In this document: positions 10,630-26,115 of the stretch, piece by piece
How positions within the stretch are numbered: the first letter of the stretch is position 1
How the letters are laid out: each line of letters starts with the position of its first letter
NCBI GenBank assembly: GCA_026745465.1
Contig: JACYXH010000522.1
Span: 176,001-240,000 of the forward strand
Source of the DNA: Lota lota
Lineage: Eukaryota; Chordata; Actinopteri; Gadiformes; Lotidae
DNA length: 64,000 nt
Direction: 5' to 3'
Program-made: the position numbers and the translations under genes
Notes under the pieces: generated by a model
What the model saw: only the letters and a program-made list of their open reading frames with translations
Database searches by the model: none
What the model was told of the DNA's origin: nothing

Positions 10630-12330
10630 GTGAAGGCCAAACTCTCCCCTTGTGTCTTTAAACACTGTCCATACAAGAGTCCACCCGAGGGGCCGCGAAG
10701 GACAGCAAACAAACTAATGTGGACAAATCGAACACGCACACATCCACACACTTACAGGGCTTTTTAAATGAATGAATAGCATATAAACAACACATGGATG
10801 GCTGCCGTGCACAGTCTCCCCTTCCTGTTTCCTGTCTGAATTGATCCTGGGATCCCAGAACCAATCAGAATAATTTGGAAATTGGTTGATCAATCAGAAA
10901 CCATATAACCATCCACCCGCCTGTTCCTAATCACACTAAATATTCCATACCAGGTGTGACATTTAATTTAACCACACAGAAATTTCTTTGTCAAATCTTT
11001 CGTCAAAACTAAAACTTATATTCTCCTTGTCTTCGCATTTGTTATTTTTGTGATATTCTCATTCTCGCTCTGGGGACTTCTAATTGAAGTACACAGCTCA
11101 CAGGAAGTAAGAGACCGGAAACTGCATTGCGGTACAATTCACGACGTTCTTTCAGCCTAGCTTGGAAGGGAGAACCACTGTTTCCACCTAAAACTGGATC
11201 TCTTTGTAGATGTGCTGAGGCAATCTCTGACACAGAACTTTTCATTTCAGGGGGGGTCTTAGTAATTAGATTGCAATGTGAAATAAGCAAATTATTGAAT
11301 TTTGCGGTTTTGTTTTTGGCTTGCTTTGAGAGGGGAGAGGGGAAATGAGCTAGCAAGAAAATAAATATAAGATGTGCTTTTAAAAAGTCTACATTAAGGT
11401 GCACTATATCAAAATGAACTACAGCCATGTGCACTTCCCTGACTCAGCGATGCCATATCATGTAATCTTCCTAAGCGCCAGAGAGCTGAGATTATAAGTA
11501 CCACTCCTTTGTCGTAGTTGACGTGAATATGTAGTTGGAAAGATTCATTATGTGCTCATATTTTAGTCCTGGAGGATGTTGTGGTGTAGCATATTATGGG
11601 ATATCACTGACCGAAAGTTGGCCCAAAAACAAGCTCAACTAGGGTGTGTATCCTAGATTCCTTTCTTCCTAGCTTCATACTAAAATGAAGAATCCTAACA
11701 TTCGAGAGCCATTCTGATTTATACTTGGCAGCACTATATTTTTATGAGTAAAAAACATTCCATTCCTATTAGCCCACCTCAGCTGTTCCTTGGAAAAGTG
11801 GAAAGTACAATCTGTTGTCGTATAAATGTTTGTAAAGAAACCCAAGCATCTATTTATGATTAATGATCTCTGGCTGAACATTAGCTGTTTCCCAATCGAG
11901 CCTTTTCCCCTGAAGTTAAGGACTTTGAGTAATTATATTAAAAAAATAAATCAAAGAAAGTGCCAGAGAACGAGATGTCCCTCTTAAAGAAATATAGCCT
12001 CCCATTTAGTTTGCCTTGAGTAAAAACACAGTCGGGCGTTGTACTTAAGTGGCAATCTCAAAGATGTCAAAAGATTTTCCTATAAATGTCAGTTAAGACA
12101 CTATCGCAGAATGAGGTAACAAAATGGCGTTTGAGCCTGTGGCCCACTGATGAAAGCCCTTGTATTTGCAGTATTATGAATGTTACGACCTGGGTGTTGG
12201 TGGCGACATTCCCGCCATGCGTTCAAATCACAAGCGGTGCACAGTTAGTGATGTGTTTTCCATCACCAAGCAGTGGAAGTTCCTCCAGAGAGGGTATGGA
12301 GGAGCTAACACAACATACTCACTCTTCAAC
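10630..12330. other. unique intronic DNA
   Basis: AT-rich, no gene or repeat recognised apart from short homopolymers. Confidence 0.4.
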
Positions 12331-12331
12331 T

Positions 12332-12332
<1 letters not shown>

Positions 12333-12370
<38 letters not shown>
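12333..12370. repeat. (GT)n microsatellite
   Basis: GT run of about 38 bp. Confidence 0.97.
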
Positions 12371-12373
<3 letters not shown>

Positions 12374-12888
12374 GGCATACCGGTTTGTTATTTTTTCACA
12401 ATAAGTTGTGCCAAAGAGAACGAAACGGAGATCTTTGAGATGGCAAATTTCCCGTAAAATGTATACAAATATTTTAGGTTAAGGCTAATTAATGTAAAGT
12501 GACAGTTGAGTTACGATGAAGTTACGGTAAAGTTACGTTTACGTTATTGTTAAGCTACGGTTAAGTTATGGTTCATTAATGTGAAGGTGATGGTGTTGTT
12601 GAGTTTCGTTAAGTTAATTCTTTGTTCGTCTAATTCTAATTGGGGGCTGAAACCTTGATGCATTGTTTTAATCAAGAGGCTAGATGCTAATGCTAACTGG
12701 TGGTATAGCTAGCGCTCTGTGCTGATGAATATTGAGATGTTGTACAGACCGACGCAGGCCCACTATAGAGGAACAGACAGGAAGAAGATGAGACAATCGG
12801 TCGTGCCATCTTTCAGCATATTTGTCTTCTCGTCTTTGTCACGTTTGCTCGCTTCCTTTCCCTGTAAACGCGTCCCTTGGCCCCTCTT

Positions 12889-13018
<130 letters not shown>

Positions 13019-13099
13019 ATCCATCTCACTGTGGACAGTCTGTGTTCACCCTGGGCTCAACTCTGCATACCCCCCCTTCCATCCTCTCCTGTTGTAATT

Positions 13100-13168
13100 G
13101 CTTTTCAATGGAGCTGCCCAGCTGCTAGCTGCATGCTGGCTAGCAGCTGGGCGGCTCCATTGAAAAGC
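13100..13168. repeat. hairpin with 30-bp arms
   Basis: Arms 13100-13129 and 13139-13168 (GCTAGCAGCTGGGC core) pair with one mismatch in 30 around a 9-nt loop. Fold-back origin or MITE. Confidence 0.92.
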
Positions 13169-13455
13169 ACTAGCCAGCCGTAGTCTCCAAGCGCTAGTAA
13201 CTCCCAACATTAGCCAGCCGGCGTTGGCATCCCAGTGTCAGCAAACCAGCGTTGGTCAGCCAGTGTTAGCCAGCCAGCGTTAGCCAATTGACGTTGGCAT
13301 CTCAAGTGTTAGACTGCATTCGATTCCAAGTGCTAGTAACTCCAGCACTAGCCAACCAGCACTAGCCCGCAGGTGTTAGCATTTCAAGCGTAAGCCAACC
13401 AGCGCCAGTGAGCCAGCATTAGCATCTCAAGCATTAGCCAGCCAGTGTTGGCCTC
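13169..13455. repeat. degenerate CCAGCGTTAGCCAG array
   Basis: Repeating GTTAGCCAGCCAG / GTTGGCATCTCAAGC modules of about 13-20 bp with much divergence, directly following the hairpin. Confidence 0.75.
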
Positions 13456-13712
13456 ATAACTTCAAGCAACTCTCCCTAATCCATCAGCTCCTCTCCCCTG
13501 GAGGAAGCTCACCGACAGAAGCCATTAATATCCGGCCAATGAGCCGGAACCATGCACTTCAGGACACTTCATACCCCCTCCCCCTCCCTCCCCCTCCGTG
13601 CGATACAGGGACACCACTCTCTCTATTAGTCCCTAAGGTGTCATACAGGTATTACACTGGCGGTGTTGGGGTCTAGAAACCCATGTTCCTGCTAATGAAA
13701 CACGGAGGGGGG

Positions 13713-13757
13713 GTAAGGGAGGCGGGAAGACTAGTGGGGAAGGTTGTGTGTGGGGGT

Positions 13758-13796
<39 letters not shown>

Positions 13797-13838
13797 AAGG
13801 GGAGCGGGAAGACTAGTGGGGAAGGTTGTGTGTGGGGG
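13713..13838. repeat. 83-bp tandem duplication containing a 38-G homopolymer
   Basis: GTAAGGGAGGCGGGAAGACT... at 13713 and again at 13796, both running into TTGTGTGTGGGGG. The G run between them is 13758-13795. A G run this long suggests either slippage or assembly uncertainty. Confidence 0.85.
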
Positions 13839-14418
13839 GGGTGGCTGGAGGTTCTTAAGAAATGGATCGCTTGCAGTGTTAAAAAAAGAAAATTACGGAC
13901 AAACTTGTCGGTAAAATGATGACGAGATTGGCAGTTGATGGGCTTTGAAATAAACTGCTACTTCTTTACACTGAGTTATCGTTATGCTGTACATGGGACT
14001 GGCTTACATTAACTCTAAACATATGTTACTAACTAGAAGTAGTAACTTTTCATTTTAAAAAGGAAGATGAGAACAATGCTTTTAATGTGAAAATCTAGTA
14101 GTTTGGATTCCCAACAATGCTGTCCCATTCTCTACACTGACACCATCTACAATCATCATATTATAACCCCTATTCCTAGTAACCAATTATATTATAGAAG
14201 TAGAAAAGTATCATCTGAGAACAGCACTTTGCCTGTTCGGCCTGCTCAATCTCCCTTACAATGTTCTCTACTTTTCAGTCAAACATGGGATGAGAACAAT
14301 GCTCTTGACTTCTCTACACTGAAGCCTTCTCTCTCGCCCTGATCTGACAGTTGGTTGCTTTGGCTTTGATCACAGGTAGTGCTGTGCCACGCATGTGTGC
14401 GTTGTGACATCCCAGGGG

Positions 14419-14420
<2 letters not shown>

Positions 14421-14476
<56 letters not shown>
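14421..14476. repeat. (GT)n microsatellite
   Basis: Perfect GT run of about 56 bp. Confidence 0.98.
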
Positions 14477-14477
<1 letters not shown>

Positions 14478-14931
14478 GAACACAGCTCTTTAGCTGGTCT
14501 CTGTGAGCCTGTCTGTCACAACACTACACAGTGAAACATGGTTGGAGGTCTGCGGTGAATACCAACCAGGCTTTAGATGGGGTTCTGTTGCCGGCTGGCG
14601 CTCTGCTCGTCACTGTGACAGGGGTACAGAGTTGGGAGTGTGGCCTCCGTCGCATGGAAGAACGCACCCATCGCATGCTCAGGTACGCAGCTCTCCCTCC
14701 TCCTCTAGATGCATACCTGGTCACGGGACGGGGACACACAGACAGACATGATGGATTGTGGTATTGGCACGCATAAATTAACCCTCTTAGTGGCAATGCG
14801 CTAACTGACACATTGGCATTGTAGTCATCCTGGACGTGTCGTGTAGAGCGGTGAGGTATTTGACTCCATTACACACAAATTGAATGGATGTATATGGTTT
14901 CTTTCTTTTTTGTATTCATTTCTTTCTTTCG

Positions 14932-14936
<5 letters not shown>

Positions 14937-14987
<51 letters not shown>
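14937..14987. repeat. (CT)n microsatellite
   Basis: Perfect CT run of about 51 bp followed by a short TATATA stretch. Confidence 0.98.
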
Positions 14988-14991
<4 letters not shown>

Positions 14992-15640
14992 TTTTATATA
15001 TATATACACACAGAGAGTGATAGTGCGAGGTGAGTGTTATCTGTGTCTCTTCCTTGGAGCGGTCATTTAGGGCCATTGTAGAGGGAGAGAGAGGCCCTTG
15101 AGAAGAAGGGTATGGGGTCTCCTTAGGGGACCAGGAAGACGGTGAAAGCGGCGTCTATTTTCAGTTTAGGGCCCATTTTATGATCATACATAGGGTTAGA
15201 GAGATAAGGCGTGAGAGAGGAAGAAAAGGACAATAATGGGTGTGAGAGACAAACACACGTTTAAAAGGAAAATGTTTTTCCCTGTGTGATTTCTAAGTGG
15301 CTTGCTCTTACTCAGAGGGGGACGGGGTTTGATATTTGCATGTAGCGCGTTGGGAGGCATTTGAATAATCCACCCGGGAGATAAGGGAGCGATAAGTGAG
15401 CAGAGCGGAGCCCCAGTGTCTTCTGAGGGGATCTCTGAAGTTAAGTGGGATGGATTAGAATTCATTGAAGTTACAGATCCCGGGAATCACTATTCTAGTC
15501 AGTCGACATGATTCTGGCTGTTCGTTATCGGCACAAGAAATGTGTGAGATATCGCTTTTTAGATAATGTCTTATTTACTGAGATTAACTGACTTGAGAAA
15601 TCTTAACCATCATTAAGAAAGCAATTGTGTTGTAATTATA

Positions 15641-15700
15641 AAATGTAGTATAAACATTTAGCAGACACTTTGATTCAAAGCAAGAGTGAATTCGGATACA
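15641..15700 (-). mobile_element. SINE 3' tail relic
   Basis: The minus strand reads TTGCTTTGAATCAAAGTGTC then TGCTAAATG, the teleost SINE tail. Head not visible. Confidence 0.55.
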
Positions 15701-16143
15701 AAGTTTTCAGGCTAATTTCTAAGTTTTGCTCAAAACTTACTTCTGAAAACAATGTCGCAATGGAACTGCATCACAAGTTGCATCTACATCTAGCGTCTTT
15801 CGACCGTACTTAAATATTGTAGTGCTGCTAGGCTGGCCAGTTCTGTGAAGCAGGAGAGGCTTCCAGTCTATGGAAGGGTGTCCCACATCTGTTTGTCAGA
15901 GTGTATTGTTTTCTTGTTGGTTTTGGTGGTGTTTTCCCTAAGTCAGACAAAGCAAGTGTCCGTGGCTAAGGTTTGTGGTTTTAGAAAGGGTGTGGTTAGG
16001 GGGTGTGTGGGGGGCTAGGGTGAAGTATGGGCGGGATGCAGGTCTCCCAGATGTCCCTGCTTTGAAACCTCATACCTCTAGGGACAGATGCCACCTGGTC
16101 GTCTGATACCAGGGAGCTGTCTCTCTTGTCTCTCCTCCTGACT

Positions 16144-16251
<108 letters not shown>

Positions 16252-17552
16252 ATTTGTCCTCACGGCCAGTTGACCACTATGGTTGAAGGTTGACACATCT
16301 TTTAATCTTTCAGTTTGGCTTTAACAGCTTGAAAAAAAGTACATAAACCCTTATGTAACTGTTATTGTTAAGAAAGCACTGTGTTATTTAGACTGTTCTG
16401 CAAATGTTCAATCACAACAATATGTCTGTAGAGATGATCAGAAAATATATTTTTTGAGATTAAAATGAAAATTATACTTTCGGACAAATAATGATTAGAT
16501 GTAAAGTTCAATATAAATAAACCGTGAATGCGTTCAGGTGCAAATCACCAGTATAAGCCTACACTCAAGGTCAACCGAGAAACCGACATGTCGACAATAC
16601 ATACGATTTACGTATTGGCTAAATCCCCAGACAAAGTAATCACAAAGGACACACTATTTCCCCTTGCTCACAGCTTGTGCCAGAGACAGACATGAGTCAG
16701 CACAGAAGTCTCTTGTTGTGCACAGCGCCATAGGTCCAATCAGTTGTAATCCACTGGTGGTCTACCAGTGCCCTGAACTCTGTCCTGCAGCGTTCATGTA
16801 TCAGCGAAACTCTCCACTTTGTTTCAAAATCATGTGAATGAATTGATTCCACTGAATAATTGGTTGGAGAAATGTGCCCAAAATGGCAAGTGACTCATTT
16901 TGACAGGAGTGGGGGTTTCTAAATGTGAATTTGCTCTTTCGAAATCGTTCTTGTGTTTCAGACGACTGGGTTCTTTGGCCTGTGGATATCAGATCTTTTT
17001 TTGTTTTTCATCTGGTGGTAATTGTATGATAATTTGGCGTTCTCTGACCTCCAAATTGATGTGTTTCTGGAAGATCCCCTTGTTTTGGCGCTCTCAGTGA
17101 AGGGTTTTTACAGAGAGATGAGAGAAAGGGGCAACAGCTTAGGAATTTATACATCAATTATGCTAAATGCTAACGGGAAGCTGCGATTTTCAATACACTG
17201 AAGCCTTAACCTTCTGGAGGGAGGAGAGGGATGCAGGATTGTGTAGACACTAGTGCGTTTGAGTCCCAGACTAAAGGTCCCTGGCCCACCTTTAGACCTC
17301 CTCCAGCAAGATGTCCAACTACTCTACCTTACCTGTCTTCCCTGAGTCGCTTCGGAAGAGGGACTTATGTTCGTGTTTTTGAAAGTGGCTTTGAATATAC
17401 TACTAACAAATATGCTGACTGGGATTTTATGGTACATAGTGCAGAAATATTGCAATACTTGTAGTTCTGCCTGTCCCTTTTCATTCTTTGCCTATGTCTC
17501 TCTTTCTCCCCCCCCCCTCCCCCCTGTGCCTGCATCTCTACAACATCCCTGC

Positions 17553-17676
<124 letters not shown>

Positions 17677-19075
17677 TGTTCAGTGTAGCTATGTTGTAGC
17701 AGAACACTAGTCAAGCTTGCGGTGCTATACACCACTGACTGTTAGCGTGTCTGTTTACATCCGTTAGCCAAGCTGTGAATCACGCCTGCTGTAGCACAAT
17801 GCAGATTGCCACTTGCACACAGTGGATATTTCTAAGCTGCACGCTAAACACTGTGGCTGAACACTGAGTGGATATTTTCCTGTCAGCACAGAGTGTATTT
17901 ATGGCGTCAATGGGAAGAAAAACAAGTTTCTGTGTTTCTGCATGTGTGTTATATTTTATTGTATGATTATGTATGCTTGTGGCATTACATGCACATCGTT
18001 TTGCTGACTTGAATGGATTTAAAATAACTGAAAATAATTTTAACAGTGATTATGTCTGGAGTCTGTCTCTTAGCCTGACTATGTTTGTTATTGTGCGTTC
18101 TAGATGGGATAATCTCTGCAGTTTAAGTGCGAGCTAAGGTTGAATAAAGTGGGCGGTTTTCCTCATACATTGGTAGCGACGAATTATGCAAATTTGAATT
18201 AGCTTGTGTAATTGTTATGCCATGCTTATCCACCAAATATTAAATTACCTATATATATTTTGCGCCCTTTTCACCTCTTTCACCTCCCGCAGAGCTATGC
18301 TCACTGAGATCAGGATACATGTTCAGCGTTGGGAGGGACAGGAAGGCTTTGGACAGAATCTGAAGTAATTGAAAGACAATGAAGGACAACGATAACGAGA
18401 TCATTTCATCTGGTAGCTCAGGGCTGGGCAATAATTCAATAATATTAATATCGTCTTTGAATGGTATTGTATTGCCACGAAATGAAGATATGGACTTATA
18501 CTACCCCGTTTCAATGAATAACGATGAGACGATAGGCCCTAAAATCATCAGAATATGAGGTTAGAAACATCAGAGAGAAAGGAAAACTAGTTTTAGTTTG
18601 ATACCATATTTTACATTTCCATATATTTGAATAAAACGACCCGCAGACAGTTTACAATGGTGTTCTGAATTCACAAGCATCATGATATTTCTCTAAATTG
18701 TGTAAAGTTCTCCACGATTATCCTGATATTACCTTTTCCATATCGCTCAGCCCTAGCTAAGCCCCCCCTCCCCCCTCATTTGAGATAATAATTTCGTATC
18801 ATTCTCCATGAAGCCTGCATGGAGCTATTAGCAGCACTAGGAGACATTAATTCCCCCAACAGAACGGCCAAGGTCAGCATAATCTGCAGTAATCACAGAC
18901 AACGCAGGCTGGGATGGATTAGATGAGGATATATTCTAATGCCCGAGGCGGGGTGACAAGGTGCCTTGTTTATGGACCCAAAGAGGAGATAAGTGGTTCT
19001 GTGTTGAAGAGAAGGATTGACTTTATTACTTTGGATTTGAGGGGGCTTTTAATATGGACGGGTGGATGGGGCGAG

Positions 19076-19500
19076 ACAGAGGTGGACTAGAGGTGAAGTT
19101 GAGGGAGAGAGGTGGAACGAGCGATGGAGACGCAATGAGAGGTGTGGAGGAGGGAGAGAGTGGGAAAGAGATGGAGTTGGATGAAAGAGAGAGTTGGAAA
19201 TAGAGGCAAAGTACCAGAGAGCGGTTGGGAAAGCGAAAGAGAACTGAAGAGAGTGGGAAAGAGAGATGGAAATGTGAGAGAGGCGGAGGAGAGAGATATA
19301 GTGGCAAAGAGAGGTAGGGTACTAGAGAGCGAGCAAAAGGATGCGATAGAGAGAGGACTGGTGGAGGGAAAGAGAGAGATAGACACGATGAACGAGGGAG
19401 GTGGAGGAGAGGGTAGGGAAGTGATATAGAAATGGAGATAAAGCAGAGAGAGAAGAACAGTGGGAGAGAGAGGTGAGGAAAGAGGGGGCTAGGGAAGGAT
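19076..19500. repeat. purine-rich low-complexity region
   Basis: GA-rich imperfect repeats (GAGAGAGGTGGA, GAGAGTGGGAAAGAGA types). The long Ser/Leu/Pro-rich minus-strand frame here is compositional. Confidence 0.75.
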
Positions 19501-20810
<1,310 letters not shown>

Positions 20811-20984
20811 ACTCGTGTTGTATTTGGTCTCATGAGGTGGTATTGTTTCAGCGTTATCCATATTAACGTGTGACTCATAATATCCTGGCTACTACAACAT
20901 TCCTCCACAACACAGCTCACAAGACACACAAACACAGACCCACCCAGACCTGAACTTCCCCTTCACCACACGACCACACTTTAT

Positions 20985-21115
20985 GTGTATTGGTTTTTAT
21001 TGAACCTATATTTAACCAGGTAGACTCTCATTGAGATTTGAAACCTCTTTTTCAAGAGAGACCTGGAAGGAAGCAGCATGAAACAACACACAACAAGGTT
21101 ACAACCAAAATCTAA
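20985..21115. mobile_element. teleost interspersed repeat fragment (TTTAACCAGG type)
   Basis: Contains ATTTAACCAGGTAGACTC, CATTGAGATTTGAAACCTC and TTTTTCAAGAGAGACCTGG, a motif series common in fish genomes. I cannot assign its class. Confidence 0.45.
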
Positions 21116-21589
21116 AATGGACAGGAAACATGGATACACCTTACATCACACTTAAACACTCATTCTGTGCTGTCTATAAGTAGGGCTTGGCATAAACACT
21201 AGCTACGGTCAGGGGCTCGAGTCCCACTTGAGGTCCACCCATGCTTAGAAATGTATGCATCGCGGTTTTGTAACGGCGATAAAAAAAGCAGATCCAACCG
21301 GCAGACATTTAAAACGCAAAAGTGAAGGAGATATCCCGTTCACATCCAAGCACAACCACTCTATTACACAGACTCCGCCTTGGGTTGCTGCTCGCGACCT
21401 TGTCTCGATGGGGATGCTACTCCAGATTTCTCCTGCGCCTCCCCTGCAGCTGTGTTTAAGAATGTGTGGACATTGTCACCATGCAGACCTGGAGCTGGGG
21501 AGCAGCGTTTGACCTTTGCAGTCGCCAGGGGCTGTTGTTGCCTCCGTGGGGGGCGGGGTATGGGGGACCTGGCTGTCAGTCAGACCGGG

Positions 21590-22570
21590 GTCTCATAGTG
21601 GTGGTGATGGTGGAGGACCTGTCTGACAGTGGGTCAGTCTTGGGTCGGTGGTGGAGGACTTCTCCGTCTGTCCGTGAGTTCTGGGTCTCGCGGTGGTGGT
21701 GGTGGTGGTGGTGGTGAGGTGGAGGTTGTGGTGGAGATGGGGGTTCACTTGTCTATCTTTCTGTAAGTCCGGGGTCTGGTGATGGAGGAGTTGGTGGTGG
21801 TTGTGGGGGATGAGATGGTGAGGGTGGAAGTGGGCGTGGTTTGGGTGACTTAGGGGTGGTAGTGGTGGGGAGGGGGTGCTGCTTATGGTGATTCTGGTTG
21901 AGGGAGGAAGGGGTGGTGGTGGTGGTGGTGGAGGGGACCTAGTTGTGGTGGTGGAGGAAGAGATAGTGGTGGTGTTGGTGGTGGTGGTGGAGGGGAGGAG
22001 GAGATAGTGGTGAGGAGGTGGGGGTTGTTTTGGAGGGGTGAGGGGGTAGTGGAGATGGTTATGGATGGATCTGACGGTGTTCGTTGTAGTGAGGGAGGAG
22101 GTGATGATGATAATGGTTGTGAAGGGGATGATTAGTCGTTGAGCTGGTGATGGTTGTGATGGTGGTGATTTCGGTGTAAGAGGGGGAGAGAGGGGCTAAG
22201 AGGGGGAGAGAGGAGCTAAGAGGGGGAGAGAGGAGCTATGAGGGGGAGAGAGGAGCTATGAGGGGGAGAGAGGAGCTAAGAGGGGGAAAGAGGAGTGGTG
22301 AGAGAGGAATTACGAGGGGGGAGCAAGGAGCTACGAGCGACGAGAGATGAGCTAGGTGGGGGGGAGAGAGGAGCTACAAAGGGGGAGAGAGGAACTAAGA
22401 AGGGGGAGTGAGGAAGTACAAGGGTGGAGAGAGGAGCTTCGAGGGGGAGAGAGAAACCATGAGGGAGAGAGGAGCTACGAGGGAAGAGAGAGAGGGAGAG
22501 AAGAGCTAAGAGGGAGGAGAGAGGAGCTATGTGGGGGAGAGAGGAGCTATGTGGGGGAGAGAGAGAAGCT
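21590..22570. repeat. 1-kb G/purine-rich block: (GGT)n then 20-bp GAGCTAAGAGGGGGAGAGAG array
   Basis: 21590-22160 is rich in GGT/GGTGGTGG; 22185-22565 is a degenerate tandem array of a 20-bp purine unit (GGGGGAGAGAGGAGCTAAGA). Strong strand asymmetry. Confidence 0.88.
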
Positions 22571-23134
22571 TTGTTTCTCTGGGGAGTAGTTCTTGCTCCA
22601 GGCTCTAGTGAGGGCTCAGTGGAGCTTCAAATTCGTGCAGTCTCCTCCCTGAGGAGCACTTACCCCACTCAGCAGCTATTTCTCCTGCATGTACCTGCAG
22701 TAGGTGCTCCATGTAGCACCGTCCCACCGCATACACACACGCACACGCACACACATCAAACACATGCAAACGCACATACATTGAGATTTTACTTGGTTGC
22801 AACAATTACAATGGTTGTGTGGAGGGTCCATAATTAACCCCGCCACCAGCCAATCGCGGATAGATTTGATAATTGTGTAGGGTTGCATTATTTTGGACCT
22901 TGTATGTGTCCGTATGAACTTGATTCTTGGTAAAACATTCACAATTAATTATAAATGTTGCTTACAAACAGACGTCATGCTTACTGCGGTAACCCATAAA
23001 TAAATTAAACACTTGAATTACCCACTGCTGGGGTGAGTGCATTAGCAAGGAGCACACACGCACTCACACACAAAGACACACACGCAGAGACACTCACGCA
23101 AGGAATACAGACAGACACAGATGCAAGAAGGTAG

Positions 23135-23249
<115 letters not shown>

Positions 23250-23469
23250 GCATTAATGTTTGCACACACACATACACATAACCACACACACAACCACACA
23301 CACACATACACATAATCACACAGACACATAACCACACACACGCATACACACATATCCACACACACACACACATATCCACACGCATGCATACATGAATATG
23401 TTCACAGACATACGCATTGGTACACATTAATTCCGTATTAAACATAGAACATCAACAGCATTTCCCATC

Positions 23470-23513
23470 TTTTTCGAATTTCCCGTCCGGGATTAATAAA
23501 GTTCTCATCTCAT
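23470..23513 (+). mobile_element. LINE 3' tail-like sequence
   Basis: AATTTCCCGTCCGGGATTAA followed by TAAAGTTCTCATCTCATC resembles 3' ends of fish non-LTR retrotransposons. Short relic. Confidence 0.45.
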
Positions 23514-23755
23514 CAACAGCAACAAATGAACCCAATGCTACAAGGACACAAAACACAGTTTTTGACTTTAAACACGACCACCACCCACCTATGCCTTAAG
23601 GCAAGTGCATCTGTTGAAATGGCTGCTTAGTACCTGTTCCAGCTGGGTGGTGGTGGTGGGGGTGGGGTGGTGGTGGGGTGGTGTCTGGGGAGGGAGACAG
23701 GAGTCCAGGTGTTGATATCAGGGTAATCAGGGGGCAGGGGGACAATATTGTAATC

Positions 23756-23982
<227 letters not shown>

Positions 23983-24236
23983 CACGCTGTCTGCTAAGTA
24001 CCTCCTCTTGACTTATGGCTGCTCTCTGATCCGCTAACTGCTATCTCTCACACTGTCTCTCTCTCGTTGTCTCTCTCTAACTCTCTCTTTCTGCTCCTTA
24101 TCCATGTCCCTCCATCAATCACTCTGCATCTTTCTGGCTCACCATATGTCTTCTACTCTTTCACTCTCTTTCCTTCACTCTGTGTGTGTGTGTGTGTGTA
24201 TCTCTCTCTTTCTGTCTGTCTGCCTCTCTTATCCCC

Positions 24237-24239
<3 letters not shown>

Positions 24240-24309
<70 letters not shown>
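24240..24309. repeat. (CA)n microsatellite
   Basis: Perfect CA run of about 70 bp in a CT/GT-rich neighbourhood (24050-24550). Confidence 0.98.
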
Positions 24310-24311
<2 letters not shown>

Positions 24312-24904
24312 AGCGTGACATGGCAGTCAACACTGGGTGCTCTGAGAAATAGGATCCTCAGAAGGACGGGGAAAGTGTGTGTATGTGCATGCGTGCGTGT
24401 GTGTGAGAGAGATTGTGTCTGTGTTTGTAAAGGTTAGAGTGTGTATGTATGCACCACAGGTGTGTGTCTTTGTAGATGGGTGTGCGCTGATTTGTGTGCG
24501 TGTCTGTGTGTGTGTGTACACGTGTCTTTGTTTGCACATTTCTGTGTGTTTATTATAGATAGTTTGCCTCCACTGATGCCCCAGAATGAGAAGTGGAAGA
24601 AGGGGAGAGCGATGGAAAGTAAATCCTTAAAGGGATGTTCTCAGAATCTGAGAGATGGAAGGGAGGTGGGGATTGACAGACTGATGATGAAGGGGGAGCC
24701 AGGGATGGGAGGAGGTGGTGGTTAGGGAGGTGAAGAGGGGGGGGGGGGTTGATAAAAGAGGGGAAATGGGTATGTATCTCTGTGCCCAGACCTGGGTGTG
24801 TGTCTGACAGGACCTCTGCAGTTCTGGCCCAAGTGTCTCATGGATACAATAGTTACCTGTTTTTTCCTTTTGGCTTTGCTGATGCTGTGCCCATCATGTT
24901 GTCA

Positions 24905-25105
24905 AGTATTTAGATGTATTGTGGCATATTGTGATGTATTAGGACATGCTGTGACATATTGAGACACATTGTGGCATGTTGTGATGCATGGGGGTATATA
25001 GGGACATCCTCTGCTGTGTTGTCGCATACTGTGATGTATTGAGGCACATTGGGATGTATTGCAGTGTGTCTGGATGTATTTTGACATTTTGTGATCCATT
25101 GTGAC
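24905..25105. repeat. degenerate 12-bp array (GATGTATTGTGG type)
   Basis: Repeated TGTGATGTATTG, GACATATTGTGG and similar modules; old and diverged. Confidence 0.65.
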
Positions 25106-25299
25106 TAAGGCTGTAGTCAATCAGAGAAAATCTTGGTAGACTGAAAAATAAATCCTGCACATTATCTCTAGATTAACTTAATCGGCCCCAGTGCATTTTA
25201 ATCTACCCAGTAGCCTAAATATCACTTAAGTGCTGTTTGGAGGAAGTCATTGGGTTTCAGTTCCATCCTTGGTCCGATTGAAGACAGTGGTTAAAAGCT

Positions 25300-25480
25300 T
25301 ACAGACGAATGAATTCCCTGTTCGTCCGCCAAAGCGACTGACAGAGATTGATAACTCTATTTTGATATGTCCTCGCTGAGCGGGTAGGGACTGGCGCATC
25401 TTGCTGAAGGACATCTTCAGGTTAGGCTGCAGACATGGTGCGGTACGAACCCAGAACCTTTCGGACCTCCTGGCCCCTGG
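25300..25480 (-). mobile_element. tRNA-derived SINE
   Basis: On the minus strand: GGTTCTGGGTTCGTACC (B-box-like), then TGTCTGCAGCCTAACCTG, GTCCTTCAGCAAGATGCG and a CAGTCGCTTTGGCGG tail. This order is typical of teleost tRNA-derived SINEs. Confidence 0.7.
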
Positions 25481-25841
25481 CGTTGCAGTCACTTACTTCC
25501 TATACCTTGCGCTCGCCATCCACATACATGGCTGACTCCCGACGTACGTCAAAGGGGCTTGTGACTAGAGCAAACTTAGAGCTATGTATAGATATGAGAG
25601 CGAGAGAAACAAGTACATTTGTATATTCCCACGCACAAGAGCAACTGCTGCCGGAGCGCTGAGGCTTTCCTCCCCCGGCGGTCGTGCGGGACGTCGTTAT
25701 GCATAATGACAACCTGCTTCCTGTGTTATGGAATAATTCCACCCTTTGCCTTTCAGAGAGTGGCGGAAATGTGGGTTATGATTGCTGAAAGAGAGAGGAC
25801 ATTTTCTGTCACGGAAATTGCTGTTTCAACGGATCAGAAAC

Positions 25842-26115
<274 letters not shown>

